Part shown: positions 45,525-57,998 of the stretch, piece by piece
How positions within the stretch are numbered: the stretch's first letter is position 1
How the letters are laid out: each line of letters starts with the position of its first letter
Source of the DNA: Carcinoscorpius rotundicauda
Taxonomy: Eukaryota; Arthropoda; Merostomata; Xiphosura; Limulidae
DNA: 64,000 nt
Direction of reading: 5' to 3'
Assembly: GCA_011833715.1 (NCBI GenBank)
Contig: CM022393.1
Location: 55,605,269-55,669,268 of the forward strand
Translations under genes and position numbers: made by a program
Notes under the pieces: model-generated
The model's input: the letters and a program-made list of their open reading frames with translations, nothing else
Database searches by the model: none
What the model was told of the DNA's origin: nothing

Positions 45525-47963
45525 ATGCCTTGCGCTCTAGCGAGGAATAACAATACTTTAATGTTTCCGAAAAAATTGTTACAAAATCTCAACTTTTTAA
45601 ATGCGAAATATATATCAAACTATGGTAAACCATACAAGTTAAATAGTTACATCTAAATATACTGATAAGTTGGTACAAATTATATGGGTTAAGGAAACTG
45701 AAGAAACATAGAGATATTTGCTAATAACCTTCTTTGAAATGAATCACTTTTAGAAATCTTCCCGTACGCCTGTCATGGGATTATATTTACACCCGACTAG
45801 TTTCCATCAGGAACTAAGACATTCCTACTAGCAAGCCGACATTCAAAAGTGAGTCTGAAGCAGCGATTCTATGCAGAGTCAACGCCATGTAGCATGCTGT
45901 AATGAAATTATTCAGTCAGCCATGCGAGAATATGACGTGATGGAGGATTATCAGTTGAACTAATCATAGCTCTCGTAACAGTCTCGAAATGTTCCGAGCT
46001 AGCTTGTTTAACAATAGTGCCTCCTATATCGAAAGTGTGCCTGACCTTTTATGTAAGGACATTAACAATTAATTTCTCTCAAGGGGAAAACTGGTATCAT
46101 ACATTATTTTATAATTAAACGTTGATATTGCTGTTTTAATGTAAACATACTAGTCAAGTAATTAACAGTAAATAACTAACATTAAATATGATGCCGCACT
46201 AGAACGTGAATAGTTCGCACAGAACATTATTTCGTATTCACATTTTCTTTTCAATGGGAAATCAAATCAGTGAGTGGTGTTAAGGGTTCTCCCAAAACTT
46301 GTTACCCCAAAGATATAATAAATCCTGCACTAAGAAATACTAGTTGACAACAGTGCAAGGAGCCAGTTTCGACTGCATTGTTGGAGGTTTTCTTTGAATA
46401 AATGTTTTTCTTTAACGAAAATTTAAATTTTACATGACACAGTGGAATCTTTAAAGACGTTAACATCTGAGATTGTGTTTAGACTAAGACACTGGTGGTA
46501 ACTTAGTTAAGTTAATGATGTTCCAGGTAATTGTGCTTTCCCAGATAATGAGGGTGAAGCTCACTTCACGGTTCACATCATTGTGTTTCGGTAAACCAGC
46601 GATAGATTACCTTTTTACTCTTTAATTAAGTTAATGTTATCACTAGATTTAGCATTAGAAGTTATCTTGTTTTTGTTTAGCAAGGAAGTCGATATCTAAG
46701 CTCTCGGGTAATTTCATTTCGTTTTATACTACACGTAAGCAAGTTGTCTAGGCTTTTACGATGCAAGAAATACTGCAGTGCCTTGTTTTGTACAAAACAC
46801 ACGTATATACTCTTGGGGAAGAACTTTATTAGATCGTATGAAATGCTGTGTTTTATTCTTTTATTTGTGGTAACTGCTCAAGCTGGAATGGATAAGATAA
46901 AATGTTAAGTCATATAAACATAATTCAGAAAGGAGACTAATCACAGGAAAAAAAAAGATCTAACTCGACGTTTCGGCTTTCGTATTTTTTAAAGGTCTTT
47001 GAGACTCACAGGTTACAAGTCTAATTTTGAACAAACATATAAATATTTAGTTTACAACATTATCATAGAAAATATTACTTTCATTTATTTTTTCCAGACT
47101 GTTAAGAATAAACAAAGAACAAGCTTTGTATATATTTGATGAAATATTGTTATGTGAAATGGTTAATACCAACAAAACAGAAACACCACTCTGCTTTGTC
47201 TTATCTTAAGTATGGCCAGTCTTATCTTAGTAATAAACCTAATCTGTGTTGTGAATAACGTTGAATAAACACAAGTTTATGCTGGTTGCTCAAACACGAT
47301 ATATTATATTAATACCAGCATAAGCAATATGTAAATTCAGACGCAGCTTTAAAAGTGATTTGGTAGTGAAAAACCACTCTTAAGTTTTCATATTTGTCTT
47401 GATTTTCCAACAAGATGTCATTTAAATATGTATCTAAATTACAAAACTTCCCTGAAAACCATTTAGACATGAAACATTTAGTTATTACTGACTGTGGTGA
47501 CTAAACACAAAAACAATTTGGAGAGGAAAAGACTGTGGGTAGTCTCTTAATGTGCCAGGTAAAAAATAACACAGCAACCCAAGTTCAACAGAAAGCTGCC
47601 TAGCAATATACACAAGTTAATGTATTAGAACACGTAAATATAAATATTGAAATATGTTTCTAGGTCAGATAATTTTATTGTAATGAATATTACACCAAAA
47701 GGTTTTGTCTAGACCAAGCGGAATAAACATAACTGTTCAAAATACTCTAACCAGGGAATTCTCATGAGCTTTTGCCTTAAAAACGTAGACCATGCATAAA
47801 AAATGTTATATTGTATTTTCCTTTTTATTTTGAAAACAATTCTTTCTAAAACAAAAGAAAATAGACTAGCAAGTTTTCGTTATTAAGAATTATTAACAAA
47901 AATGTGTAACTTAAGTTTGAAGGTTGATTAAGGTAGATCTGTTTATCTCCCTTTAAACGTTAG
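45525..47963. other. AT-rich DNA with one less AT-rich patch, no gene assigned
   Basis: 45770..46080 is richer in GC than its surroundings and has open stretches of 20 to 60 codons in several frames, but no consistent frame or motif. Nothing else was recognised. Confidence 0.4.
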
Positions 47964-47977
47964 AATTTCTTAATTTT

Positions 47978-48253
47978 GGCCCGCAATGGCCAATCGTGTT
48001 AAGGCGTGCGACTCGCAATTTGAGGGTCGCGGGTTCGCATCTCCATCGCGCCAAACATGCTCGCCCTTTCAGCCGTGGGGGCGTTATAATGTTTCGGTCA
48101 ATCCCACTTTTTGTTGTTAAAAGAGTAGCCCAAGAGTCGGCGTTGGGGAGTGATAACTAGCTGCCTTCCCTCTCGTCTTACACTGCTAAATTAGGGAGGG
48201 CTAGCACAGATAGCCCTCGCGTAGCTTTGTGCGAAATTCAAAAACAAACAAAC
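47978..48253 (+). repeat. SINE-1, full length, reference copy with 14-bp target-site duplication
   Basis: Layout: tRNA-like head (ggcccgcaatggccaatcg; B-box-like gggttcgcatctc), anticodon-position region gactcgcaatttg, the block catgctcgccctttcagccg, the body with ccctctcgtcttacactgc, the core gcacagatagccctcg, and a CAAA tail. The 14-bp repeat aatttcttaatttt is exact at 47964..47977 and 48254..48267. Confidence 0.96.
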
Positions 48254-48267
48254 AATTTCTTAATTTT

Positions 48268-49495
48268 AAACGACCATGTAAAGTTATACTTTCAATGAAG
48301 TTAACATATCTGTTATTTGAAGCATATAAACTAATTTATAGAAAGACTTAGCGTACACACATATATACACTGGATTGTATGTGAACAAACATGTAATACT
48401 TGTTAACACTCCATGTGTATCAGTAAAGCATCACGCCAATACAATTCAGTTGAACATATGGACCCAAGAAAATCGATTTGTTATACGCCTGGAGGTTGAA
48501 AGTCATAATTGAGAAATCTGATGAAAGCTGAAGCTAGAAGTGAGGAAGTTCACTGGTGATGCAGGGAGGAGAAGAGAAGGGTTAATATATTTTCTGGCTT
48601 CTAATGGTGGCATGGTTCCAGAAGTGGGAGCTATTTAAGTGTTGTTCCTGGAATGGATATAAAGCAATGCCCTGCCTGTCCAAAAGATGTAAAAAGATAA
48701 ATGTTGATAAAAAATGATACACGTACTTCTGGTGTCAAAACATCTAGAATGAAAAAAGTTCTAGTTTGATAATAAGCTAAATTTAAATCTTCAGAAACTA
48801 TTCTTTGACAGATTTGTATTTTGTTCTATTATGATCAAAGCTATTAAAGACAAACAGCGATTCTTCCTTCAACGCCTTATTTTTATTTCTTAATAACAGT
48901 TTGTATATGTTACAAGTTTTCTTCTTAGATCAATACTTAAAAAGACAAATATAACATATATATGTTTACGTGTTTGTTTAAGCGAGTATCTTTTGATATG
49001 ATTCAAAACTCTTTTCAAAAGGATATTGGGTTATATATGGCCAACTTGAAGGTGTGCCTGGCCGTGAATCTGAGAATCCATGGCTCACGTCCCTTTGACT
49101 TCTGTCAGTCGAGGCCATAAGTTTGTTATAAGATTGACTGAAAAATCTCAATTTTTTGTTATGAGTATTCCAAGAGCAGGGGCTACTTTTCACCAGCTTT
49201 CTTCCATATGATCCACCAGCTCAAATGTATTGATGGCTAACGTAAAAAAAAAAAACTACAAAAACTCAAACATTATTTTATACTGGCGTGCAGCCAGCAT
49301 AAGAATATTTTATTATACTAATATAGTGTATTTTCCGCGTCTGGTGTGAGGTATGATGACATATATAAATTGAGTACGATATACTTCAAAGACTTCAAAG
49401 TTTCATCCCTTAATTACAGTTAAGGATCACTACGACTAATAATATTCTGTCAGACCGTTCATACTGACTATAGTCATGTAGCATAGTTACCTGCA
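48268..49495. other. AT-rich DNA, no gene seen
   Basis: A purine-rich, less AT-rich stretch at 48480..48590 has no lasting frame. A 71-codon minus frame (48978..49193) has no recognisable motif. Confidence 0.45.
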
Positions 49496-49616
49496 CCCCG
49501 CTTGTACAGCCGTATGTCTCCGAATTTACAACGCTAAAATCAGGGGTTCAATTCGATTCTCCTCGGTGGGCTAAGCAGATGGCCCTTTGTGGCTTTGCTA
49601 TAAGAAAACACACACA
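49496..49616 (+). repeat. SINE-3, full length
   Basis: Reads ccccgcttgtacagccgtat, aacgctaaaatcagg, a B box enlarged by a small insertion (ggttcaattcgattctcc), core cagatggccctttgtggctt and an aagaaaacacac tail. Confidence 0.88.
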
Positions 49617-50755
49617 ACACACGCATAGTTACCAGTGAGAAAAGACCCAAAGCACGCCGCTTCTTTTGCGGTTCTACAGCCCTTGTTTTATCATTAAGAT
49701 TGTGACAAAACTTCTCGGGTGATGTGTCCAGTGATGTTACAGGTACGCTATCATGTGGAATAGCATAAATACTTGTCTCGTTCATCAGTTGCTTGTTTTT
49801 GTTTATGTTTAGAATTACGCGCAAAACCACACGCCCCAGTTACTTGAAGCATGAAGGCAACCTGTGCAAACATGTCTTGTGTCACTTTTCCTTGTTCTGT
49901 AATGTTGCCTGTACGGCTTTTATAACTGGTCTTTGTGTTCGTGTATTTTAAACTGTTTCAACACCTTACTTTCCTTACTATGGCTGGGGCGTGACGAGTG
50001 ACATATCTCTTTCTGGTTGGTTCTGGTACACCAAATTGATCCATATTCGTTTTTTACCAATATTTTTAACTATGAAGGATATTTTTGTCTTAAAAATTCA
50101 ACATTTGCGATCTCAATACGTATTCATGGTCAGTGTATATAAATATTTGCGCTGGAAATGGCTTTTACACATCCTTTCCAAAAGCAGCAGTTTTCAGCGG
50201 TATCATATTGCCACAAAATTCTAAATGATGTCAAAATATAGTTATAATACACTCTGTTTCACCATCACCTTATATTGGCTACTAAAACTATTTTTAATTT
50301 AATTTACTAAACAATCTGTGTGAGTCCTTATGGGTAAATTTATATGTAACAGAGAAGACACGTTCTTCTAGTAAATTGGCTGAAAAGGCCATAGAACAAA
50401 ATTTTCAAACTATGAAATCATCAGTGTCTTTGCCAGAAGAGATAAACGATATAGGAGCCTACAGGATAATAATGGACTCTTAAGCCATATAGCAAATAAA
50501 GTTGAAACATTTATCCGCAAAACGAAGGCAATAGTTCTGAAATAAAACCCTCTAACCCAAAACATCATTACGATGAACCTGGACATAACATCTACGCTAT
50601 TAACAAGAAAATGGGTAAGAATTTGAAGTTGATAAAAGTTCAGGAGTATAGCGTTTGAGACTTTATCCACACGTGGCTATTTTCATGACAACGCAATGCA
50701 AGGAACTGAAAACACAACAATCTTATCCAAACACATATCTATTAATGTTCGAAAC
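49617..50755. other. AT-rich DNA, no gene seen
   Basis: Open frames of 96 (49540..49830, minus), 77 (49991..50224, plus) and 86 codons (50410..50670, minus) lack recognisable motifs. The first runs through the SINE-3. Confidence 0.45.
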
Positions 50756-50825
50756 GTTAAACAATAGGCTATCTGTGTTCTCACCATTGTGGATACCAAA
50801 ACCCGATTTTTAACGTTACAACTTT
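50756..50825 (-). repeat. SINE-2, fragment
   Basis: The minus strand contains gttaaaaatcgggttttgg, a degraded B box, and cacagatagcctattg. The head is lost and the tail is weak. Confidence 0.65.
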
Positions 50826-51750
50826 TGAGACTAGACGTTGAACCTCCGTGTATATGAACATTTTGTCAGTCTTTCTGGTCTGAAGTTCACCATAGTGTTC
50901 TCTGCAGGTGCCTATCATAGTAGAAATTGTTGTTTCAGATATTATGTAACTTTTGTTATCAGATTGAACAAAACTATCATGAAGGAAATAATTACAATGA
51001 CAGCACGCGACCTGACACATCATTATTATAAAGTACAAAGAATCTCAGTATTAATTTTGCAAGTTTCAATCCACTTATTAGTTCATTGACTGTACTTGAA
51101 CTCTTCATGCATTTATATTATTTCTTACGTTCATTCGATCAGCTTCTTTGTTCGATTTTTAATTATTCAACTTATTTCGACTTTTATTCCCCAATCTGTT
51201 TATAATTTTTTTCACAGTTCCAAATGTAATGAAAAGTTTCTTCCTTCATATGATTCACTCTTTCCACTTCTCCTTTCTCTAATGTAAACTGTTTTTAATT
51301 TGTTTCCCTTAACTGTTTACCAATTTTCTTTCCATTAATTTATGTTATAATTTATATAGCCATAAATGTTTATAAAGTCTAAAACATCAATTATGTTTTG
51401 TAAATTAGCATTTGATATATCTGAGCAACATCTGTGTTCCGACTTCTATACTCCAAATTTGCTGCACGTTCTGGATATCGAACTGAGTTCAAATACTAAT
51501 TTCTCTAAACTGACTTTATCTTTTATTTCCACAAGTATGGTAAATGGTTTAAGTGGTTGAAAATAAATAATTTTATTATGTTAGAGAAAAATATACTCAT
51601 TGAGTCTGCTTAAAAGTAGTCTTGAAGCCAATTTTCAAATACGATTGTTTTTAATTTTCAGTAGCTGGTACTAGACCGGTCTTTCGAAAGAGATATATCT
51701 ATATGGTGGGATTTGTAAATGGTGGAACGCACAACGTTCCAAAGGAAAAA
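50826..51750. other. AT-rich DNA, no gene seen
   Basis: Several open frames of 60 to 85 codons occur on both strands, Phe/Ser/Ile-rich and without motifs. Confidence 0.45.
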
Positions 51751-51948
51751 CCATCACACCAAAGATGTTAGCCATTTCAGCCGTGGTGGCGACATGATGT
51801 CACAGCCAATTCCAGTAATCGTTGGTGAAAGAGTAACCTGAAAGTTTGTGGTGGGTTGTGATGACTAGTTGCCTTTCCTCTAGACTTACACTGCTAAATT
51901 AAAAAAGGGTTAAAGCAGATAGCCCTCATGTATCTATGCACGAAAATT
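51751..51948 (+). repeat. SINE-1, partial and diverged
   Basis: Begins at accatcacaccaaagatg, the end of the head, and keeps the body (cgttggtgaaagagtaacc) and core (gcagatagccctcatgta). It stops at the left end of the next Tc1-like copy. Confidence 0.82.
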
Positions 51949-53360
51949 TAATAGGAAAAATGTGAACACTATGAAATTATCCTAAATATAAGCTGGTCAA
52001 TAGTTTATGACTATACTGAAACGAAGCGTTAATCGGTAAACACGTAACGAAATTTAGTCATTTGTGTTCAAGCATTAGCGTTGTCAACATCTCCCACTGA
52101 CATCTCCTGTGTTACATTGGGTGAAAACATAGCAAAGGCTAAAAAGTTGACAGAGTTTGAACGTGGCAGAATTGTCGAGCTGCAAAAGTAAGGTCTCTCT
52201 CGACGAACCATCGCTGGTGAGATTGGGCATAGTAAAACAGCTGTTGCAAATTTCTTAAAAGACCTTTGGGGATTCGAAACGAGAAGTTCATGTGGTCGGC
52301 CTAAAAAAACTTCGCCGGCGTTGAGCAGAAGAATTCGATAGGTTTTCCTGCAAGACACCAGCCGATCGTCGAACCAGATTAAGGCCCTTATGGACGCAGA
52401 ATGCAGTTCAAGAACAATAAGACGGCATCTGCGAGAGAAAGGCTTTAAAAACTGTTAACCTCTTCAAAGGCCACGCCTCCTTCCACACCACAAAACAGCT
52501 CGGCTAAACTTTGCTGAGAAGCAACAAACATGGAACGTAAAAAAGCGGAAGAAGATTTGGTTCTCTGATGAGAAAAAAAATTAATATGGATGGTTCAGAT
52601 GGCTTAAAACGTTACTGGTACGATAAGGATATCACACTGGAGACATTTTCTACAGGACACAGTGGAGGAGGCTCCATCATGATCTGGGGTGCTTTCTCCT
52701 TCGATGGAACAATGAACTTTAGGTTATACAGGGGCGTCAAAGAGCAGCTGGCTAGACTGACATGTTGGAGAGAGCATTCTTATTGACTAAAGACCCTCGT
52801 TTGTGTGGAAATGACTGGATCTTTCAGCAGGACAACGCTGCAATTCACAATGCTCGCAGGCTAAAGAACTTTTTCATGGCGATTAATGTGATTCTTTAGG
52901 ACCATCCAACGTTTTCGCCCAAACTGAATCCTAATGAAAATGATTGGTGGTGAAAGACAAGGGAAGTCTATAGAAATGGACGTCAATTCCAGACAGTGCA
53001 TTATCTTTATGAAGCCATCTTTACTATTTGGAATAAAATTCCAGCCAGCCTTCTGCAAACGCGTATATCGACCGTGCCAAAGCGAATGTTTGAAGTAATT
53101 CGCAATGACGGCCGTCCAACTCACTACTGAGACCACTTGTTGGGCATTTCCTACCCTGTTTAAGATCTCTTTTTGGTATGGTCTTAAACTTTTGACCAGC
53201 TAGTATTTACGCTAATTTGATAAGCATCACATTTTCCCTAATAAATGCAAAAAAAAGTTTTTTTTTATTTTCTCTTTATTACTTTCATCTTTCGAAGCTC
53301 CACTCAAATAAGTGATTGAGTCTAACAACGCAAAATGCATATTTTTTCTTTTCGGGTTAG
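51949..53360 (+). mobile_element. Tc1-like DD34E transposon, copy B, left end missing
   Basis: Homologous to copy A over almost its whole length. The left terminal repeat lacks its outer 150 bp or so: the element begins at the aatagg-aaaatgtgaacact block, which is internal in copy A. The right repeat is recognisable up to the gcatattttttctt block at about 53350, and its tip has degenerated. Confidence 0.85.
52129..53130 (+). pseudogene. Tc1-like transposase, copy B, broken
   Basis: The start codon corresponding to copy A is ATA here, and a stop follows at 52189..52191. Start and end positions are in the same frame, giving 333 codons, the usual size for this group, so insertions and deletions nearly cancel. 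Recognisable parts are AGEIGHSKTAVANFLKD, the catalytic-domain stretch GLKRYWYDKDI...SGGGSIMIWGAFSFDG (52568..52786), WIFQQDNAAIHNAR with the second Asp, a degraded LNPNENDWW with the Glu, and the end NDGRPTHY. Stops in the catalytic region make it inactive. It keeps a segment missing in copy A (around 52420..52460), so the two were inactivated independently. Confidence 0.87.
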
Positions 53361-54911
53361 GTATTCAATTTTTGGACTATGTGATTCATCATAGGGTAAA
53401 TTTAAAAGATGCATGTCTGATATTCGCTGTGCAGTTGAGATGAGATACTGTTTGAAACTTTTTAAACGTCATTTAGAACATTATGTTCGATATATTAGAT
53501 GATTAACATAACATAGTCGTAATATTGATAATATATAATCTGCCTGTATGCTGTCTTTCTTACCGATGTAGAGTATGAATCTTCTTTTTGATGGCATAAG
53601 CTAAAATTAAGAATCGTCGAATATTAGCTAGCTAGTTTAAAAAAATATCGGACTAGTTGCAGTAAACAGGTATGTCATTCTCTATTTCATTTGGACTGGA
53701 AATACTCTATTTAAAAATTCAACATATAGACTAAACATAACTCTATTTCTGTAAAATTATTATGTGTATTCAGTGTATATGAGGAAAAAAGTTACGGCTG
53801 TTTTGCCATGGACAAATAATAGCAGCAACAGTTTTGCAAACGAATTTCACTCAGCACATTTTAATGTTTCTTAAAACTTGAAATTATCTACGTTTTGATA
53901 ACCAGGAGGAATCGACAAACGATTAATAGAAGAGTTCTGAAATTTATTGGAAATGGTCGATTATCTGAGAAAATGGAAAATATAAGATTATAAATTATGT
54001 CTCTAGCACCAGGCTTTCCGAACTGCGATTATGTAGTGCGATTATGAACCGATTCAACTTTACCCTTTCAAGAGCAGAAATTCTAGTTTCTAGTGAAAGC
54101 TTATCTTTGAAGGACGACAGTCAGTAACGACCCAATGGGACTCGTTTCTCTTTTGTTTTCCCACATCCTCTCATGATTAACGGTATTGATTCTACATTAA
54201 ATGTTCTTTACTCATTTTCTTTACTTTCTAAATCTCAAAGTCTAAAAATAATCGCTGGACTCTGATGTTAGAGGGGTGAATGTGGCAGGAAAGGGAAACA
54301 GAAGATTTCAGAATATATGTGGAACAAAATAATGGTTACGATGTTATTCGTCGATTGCAATAGAGGAAAATATTATTATGTGAATATGCTTAATAGCAGG
54401 CGATCATATCGGAAAAAATAGCTTCTTTGAAAAGGTGTAGACAAGATACAATTTTGAGTATTTAAGAAAGCTTTACATAATAGCTTCTTTCATTGAAGTA
54501 TTAGGTTATTATTCGCATAATAGCGCCGTTCCTCAAAAGAGACTGGTGAAGAAAATGTTCATACTTTTGTCCATGTTGATGTCTTTCCACTTAGCCTAAA
54601 TTTGTATATGTAATTTTATAAAGAGAGGAAAATATACTTTTGGTAATCTTATAAATATATTATAACATTTTATCCGAAACATTTTGTGTTTTTCTTGACT
54701 TCGTGGGGATGGGCACATTAAGATTATAAACGTGTTATAATGACAGCTAACTTGTTTTGGCATTAAAACGATGATATTGTAGAATAAGTGAAATATAAAT
54801 AAATAATTGGAAAAGTTATTTAATGAAATACGTTCTAACATTAACACAAGTAGATTCATAATGTCTTATATCGTTTAATCCATCCTTTCACTCTGCCATC
54901 AGTACTTAAGC
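53361..54911. other. AT-rich DNA, no gene seen
   Basis: An 87-codon minus frame (54596..54859) is Ile/Phe/Asn-rich and without motif. Confidence 0.5.
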
Positions 54912-55097
54912 ACAACTCACCGGAGGGGGGCGTTGTAATGTAACGATCAGTCCCACTATTCGCTGGTAAAAGAGTAGCCCAAGAGTTGGCGGTGGGTGGT
55001 AATGACTAGCTGCCTTCCCCCTAGTGCTAAATTAAGGACAGCTAGCGCAGATAGCTCTCGTGTAGTTGTGCGTGAAATTCAAAAATAAACAAACAAG
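54912..55097 (+). repeat. SINE-1, 5'-truncated
   Basis: Starts at the gaggggggcgttgtaatg block without a head; body, core (gcgcagatagctctcg) and a CAAA-type tail are present. Confidence 0.88.
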
Positions 55098-55525
55098 TAA
55101 CAATGATTTTAAAGAGACTGAAAGCATCAATTCACACGAGGAGATAATCAAAATGTGTGAGTATGTACGGTGGATTATGGAAGATGAGAATTACTCAGTT
55201 TAACAGATTAACTTATGACTTTGTTAATTGCACAGTTTTTTATTAACGAAAACAGAACAATTAGCATCTCATGGTAAAATTAAAAATTGTGATTTAAGTT
55301 TCGTTTGAATTTTGGTATTGGTTATATTCAACCAGAACGCAACCTATGGTGACATACAGATTGAGGGGTACACCATACAGTCCTAAAATTCAGGCATAAC
55401 TGTCTCTGTTGTAAGGCCCATAAACTGGCTAGCTACTGCTTAAATACCTACCTTCAACAGAATAATGGGGTCGAGGCCCATTTCCATGATGGGTCTACTG
55501 ATGCAAGTAAGGGTTACGAATCTTA
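55098..55525. other. AT-rich DNA, no gene assigned
   Basis: A less AT-rich stretch at 55330..55500 is adjacent to the inverted repeat that follows and may belong to the same element. Confidence 0.4.
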
Positions 55526-55873
55526 AATATCACTGCACAACAATTTTTTTTAAAGTTTTGCTTCCTGAAAAGTTTTTGATGATTGTGACAGGTACCTATT
55601 TGGTATGCACAAATCTGGTTTTGGTTTTGCTTCATCACGTAGAAACTCTGAAAAATAGACAGTTAACTGTTTACCGGCAATAACGTATTTAATTTCGTTT
55701 ATGTTGCTAATATGCTATTAAGTTCAACATGATTAAAAGTTTTGCTCCTGATTTTCGTTTGTATTCAATGTCTGGTGTATCACGTTGCAGTGTCTAATAG
55801 TAGTCAGCAAGCATTGACGGATTTCAGTTGTACTGATATCGTTTATTCATTGTAGCAATGTCCTGGTGAAACC
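55526..55873 (-). repeat. left arm of a large inverted repeat
   Basis: About 350 bp, the reverse complement of 56664..57015. Read on the minus strand it starts ggtttcaccaggacattgct and ends near gcagtgatatt. It is therefore a second, inverted copy of the C-terminal coding end and 3' flank of the pseudogene at 56204..56806. The arms differ by scattered substitutions and small gaps. Confidence 0.88.
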
Positions 55874-56203
55874 AAATTTCGATGAAACTGTACGTGATGG
55901 GCAAATATGAATGTAGTTTTCGTAATCACCAGCCAAAAATATATAAAGAACATCCAACAGTGTTCAAGAAGCAAAATCTTTGTTGTGCAGGAATGTGGAA
56001 AACTCCTTTTGGCAAATATGTTAATTAAATTTTGACACTTAATTAATATATATTTTTTTACTTTACCAAAGTACTCAATAAATAAGTTACTTAAGTGTAA
56101 CTTAAATAATGTTAAAATTTTAATGTAATTCACTATTGTTTTATCTATGACTGGGACAGTCGTGCCAGAGCCACATTATTCTAGACAGAGCTGGTCACTC
56201 ACT
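55874..56203. other. spacer between the inverted arm and the pseudogene
   Basis: AT-rich, no motif recognised. A 96-codon minus frame (55843..56133) crosses the arm boundary and is not convincing. Confidence 0.4.
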
Positions 56204-56806
56204 CCGTAAAAAATTAGTTCCAGAACAGAAAAACGTGGCGCATGAACCGCTTTTCGACCCGTCAAAATTTGTTTTGCCTCCTCCTAACATAAAATTGGGA
56301 CCTATGAAGAATTTCTTGAAAGCAATGAACAAAGAAAGCAAAGGTTTTCGTTATTTAAGATAGATGTTCCCAAGAATAACTGAGATCTAGATCAAAGAGG
56401 TTTGTTGGCCCTCAGATCAGACATGTTATAAGTGACAAGCGGTTCAAAGATCTGTTAGTTTGGCCGGAAAAGATTGCCTGGAAAGCCTTCAAAGACATTG
56501 TTCACGGGTTTTTTTGGTAATTACAGAGCTCCACATTACATTCAGCTGGTAGACAAACTTCTCAAAGTAAACAAAACAATGAAGTGCAACATGTCACTCA
56601 AGATTCATTTTCTCCACTGGCGCTTAGACTTCTTCCCCGCTGTCAGTAACGAACACGGTGAAAGGTTTCACCAGGACATTGCTACAATGAATAAACAATA
56701 TCAGGGCAACTGGAACCCGTCAATGCTTGTTGAATACTATTTGACACTACAACGTGATGCACCGGATATTGAATACAAACGAAAATCAGAAGCAAAACAC
56801 TTTTAA
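56204..56806 (+). pseudogene. pseudogene of a multi-copy invertebrate gene family, probably a mobile element
   Basis: Fragments in two frames join into one protein-like order. At 56204..56360 are EQKNVAHEPLFDPSKFV, LPPPNIKLGPMKNFLKAMN and GFRYLR before a stop. After a frame change, 56474..56806 is open for 110 codons with GNYRAPHYIQLVDKLLKVN, CNMSLKIHFLHWRLDFFP, SNEHGERFHQDIATM and NWNPSMLVEYYLTLQRD, ending normally. I recall closely similar proteins in many copies in cnidarian and arthropod genomes, unnamed and without a settled function. That copy number and the inverted second copy of its 3' end suggest a transposable element. No catalytic motif is visible in this part. Confidence 0.65.
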
Positions 56807-57015
56807 TTATGTTGAACTTAATAGCGTATTAAAAACATAAACGCAATTAAATATGTTATTGTCGGTAAACAGTTAACTGCTTATTTTTCAGAGTTCCTGA
56901 AAAGTGATGAAGCAAAACAAAAACTATATTTGTGCATACCCACCAGGTACCTGTCACAATCATACAAAAATTTCAGGATGCAAAACTTTTCAAAAAATAG
57001 TTGCGCAGTGTAATT
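56664..57015 (+). repeat. right arm of the large inverted repeat
   Basis: Begins within the coding end (ggtttcaccaggacattgct) and runs about 200 bp past the stop codon to gcgcagtgtaatt. Partner of 55526..55873. Confidence 0.88.
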
Positions 57016-57049
57016 TACGAACGAATAAAAGGATTAACTGTGACTTAAA

Positions 57050-57130
57050 ATGTCCTCATGGCTGAAATGGCGAACATGTCGATAGGATGGAAATTTAAAT
57101 CCGCGCCCTAACCACTTGTCCATGCCAAAT
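57050..57130 (-). repeat. SINE-1, head fragment
   Basis: The minus strand reads ttggcatggacaagtggtta and ggatttaaatttcc (decayed B box), then gttcgccatttcagccatg. Body and tail are absent. Confidence 0.7.
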
Positions 57131-57998
57131 TGACTTGTAGCTGTAAGAATAAGTTGCTTTTTTCAACAGAAACATCTCATTACTCCAACAAACTTCTGAT
57201 GAACGTTTTTAATGAAGTAGATTTAAAAGTCAAATCCTTATATTGAAAAGACTCAAGAGCTGTTCTTTGTTACTTTAAAGATAGATTTACGCAGTCATCA
57301 TCTACAATTTTGTTGAGTAGTGAGGAACATATTACTATAAGTAAAATATGACTTTCTAACAGTAACAGATGTCTTTTTTAAATATTTAACAATGCAAGAA
57401 AGTTTATCTTTGAGTAATGACTCATAAAATCCTTCATCAGTAAACTTCATTAATCTTATTTTAAGGTGATTTTTCATTCTATAAAACATTACAAGACAAT
57501 TAGAAGTAAGCTAGTTATATAGATCAAATTACAATAATTTGAAAGTTTCGTTTACGTATACAATTATTTTGAGCAGTGATTCTAATAATTCTTCACAAAG
57601 TTTGTTTAGAAAAAGTAAGATTTTTAGCTACTTTTACATCAATACACTAAGATAATAACAATAAAATAACCTTGCTCAGTTTATTCATAGTCCAAAAATA
57701 TACTGAAAATTATTTGAAACATTATTATGATTGAAACTAACAATAAAAATGCATATAACTGATTATTTACAAAACTTATAAATATATCAGTCGTGTGATG
57801 TTTGAGGCGAAAACATAAAATATGGAAAGACTAATAAACGTGTATACCAAACACTATTTATTAATCGTATTTATACCTATTCTAAATCTCCTAAATTGAT
57901 AGAACTTCGAAAATATCATTGAGCTTATGGCCGAAAACATCGTTAATAGCGTAGATATCCATCTGATTGTTGGATGTGTTCTAATTTCTGTATAAGTA
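57131..57998. other. AT-rich DNA, no gene seen
   Basis: A 63-codon minus frame (57298..57489) has no recognisable motif. Confidence 0.5.

Noticed and set aside
46960..47005. cgacgtttcggctttcg, resembling one half of a hammerhead motif
   Set aside because: Only the GAAAC-side half is present on the minus strand; no CUGANGA core and no other element sequence nearby.
47978..48053. tRNA-like sequence with A and B boxes, candidate tRNA-Thr(CGT)-type gene
   Set aside because: It and its many relatives are the heads of SINE-1 copies, followed by the SINE body and flanked by target duplications; the cloverleaf is imperfect.
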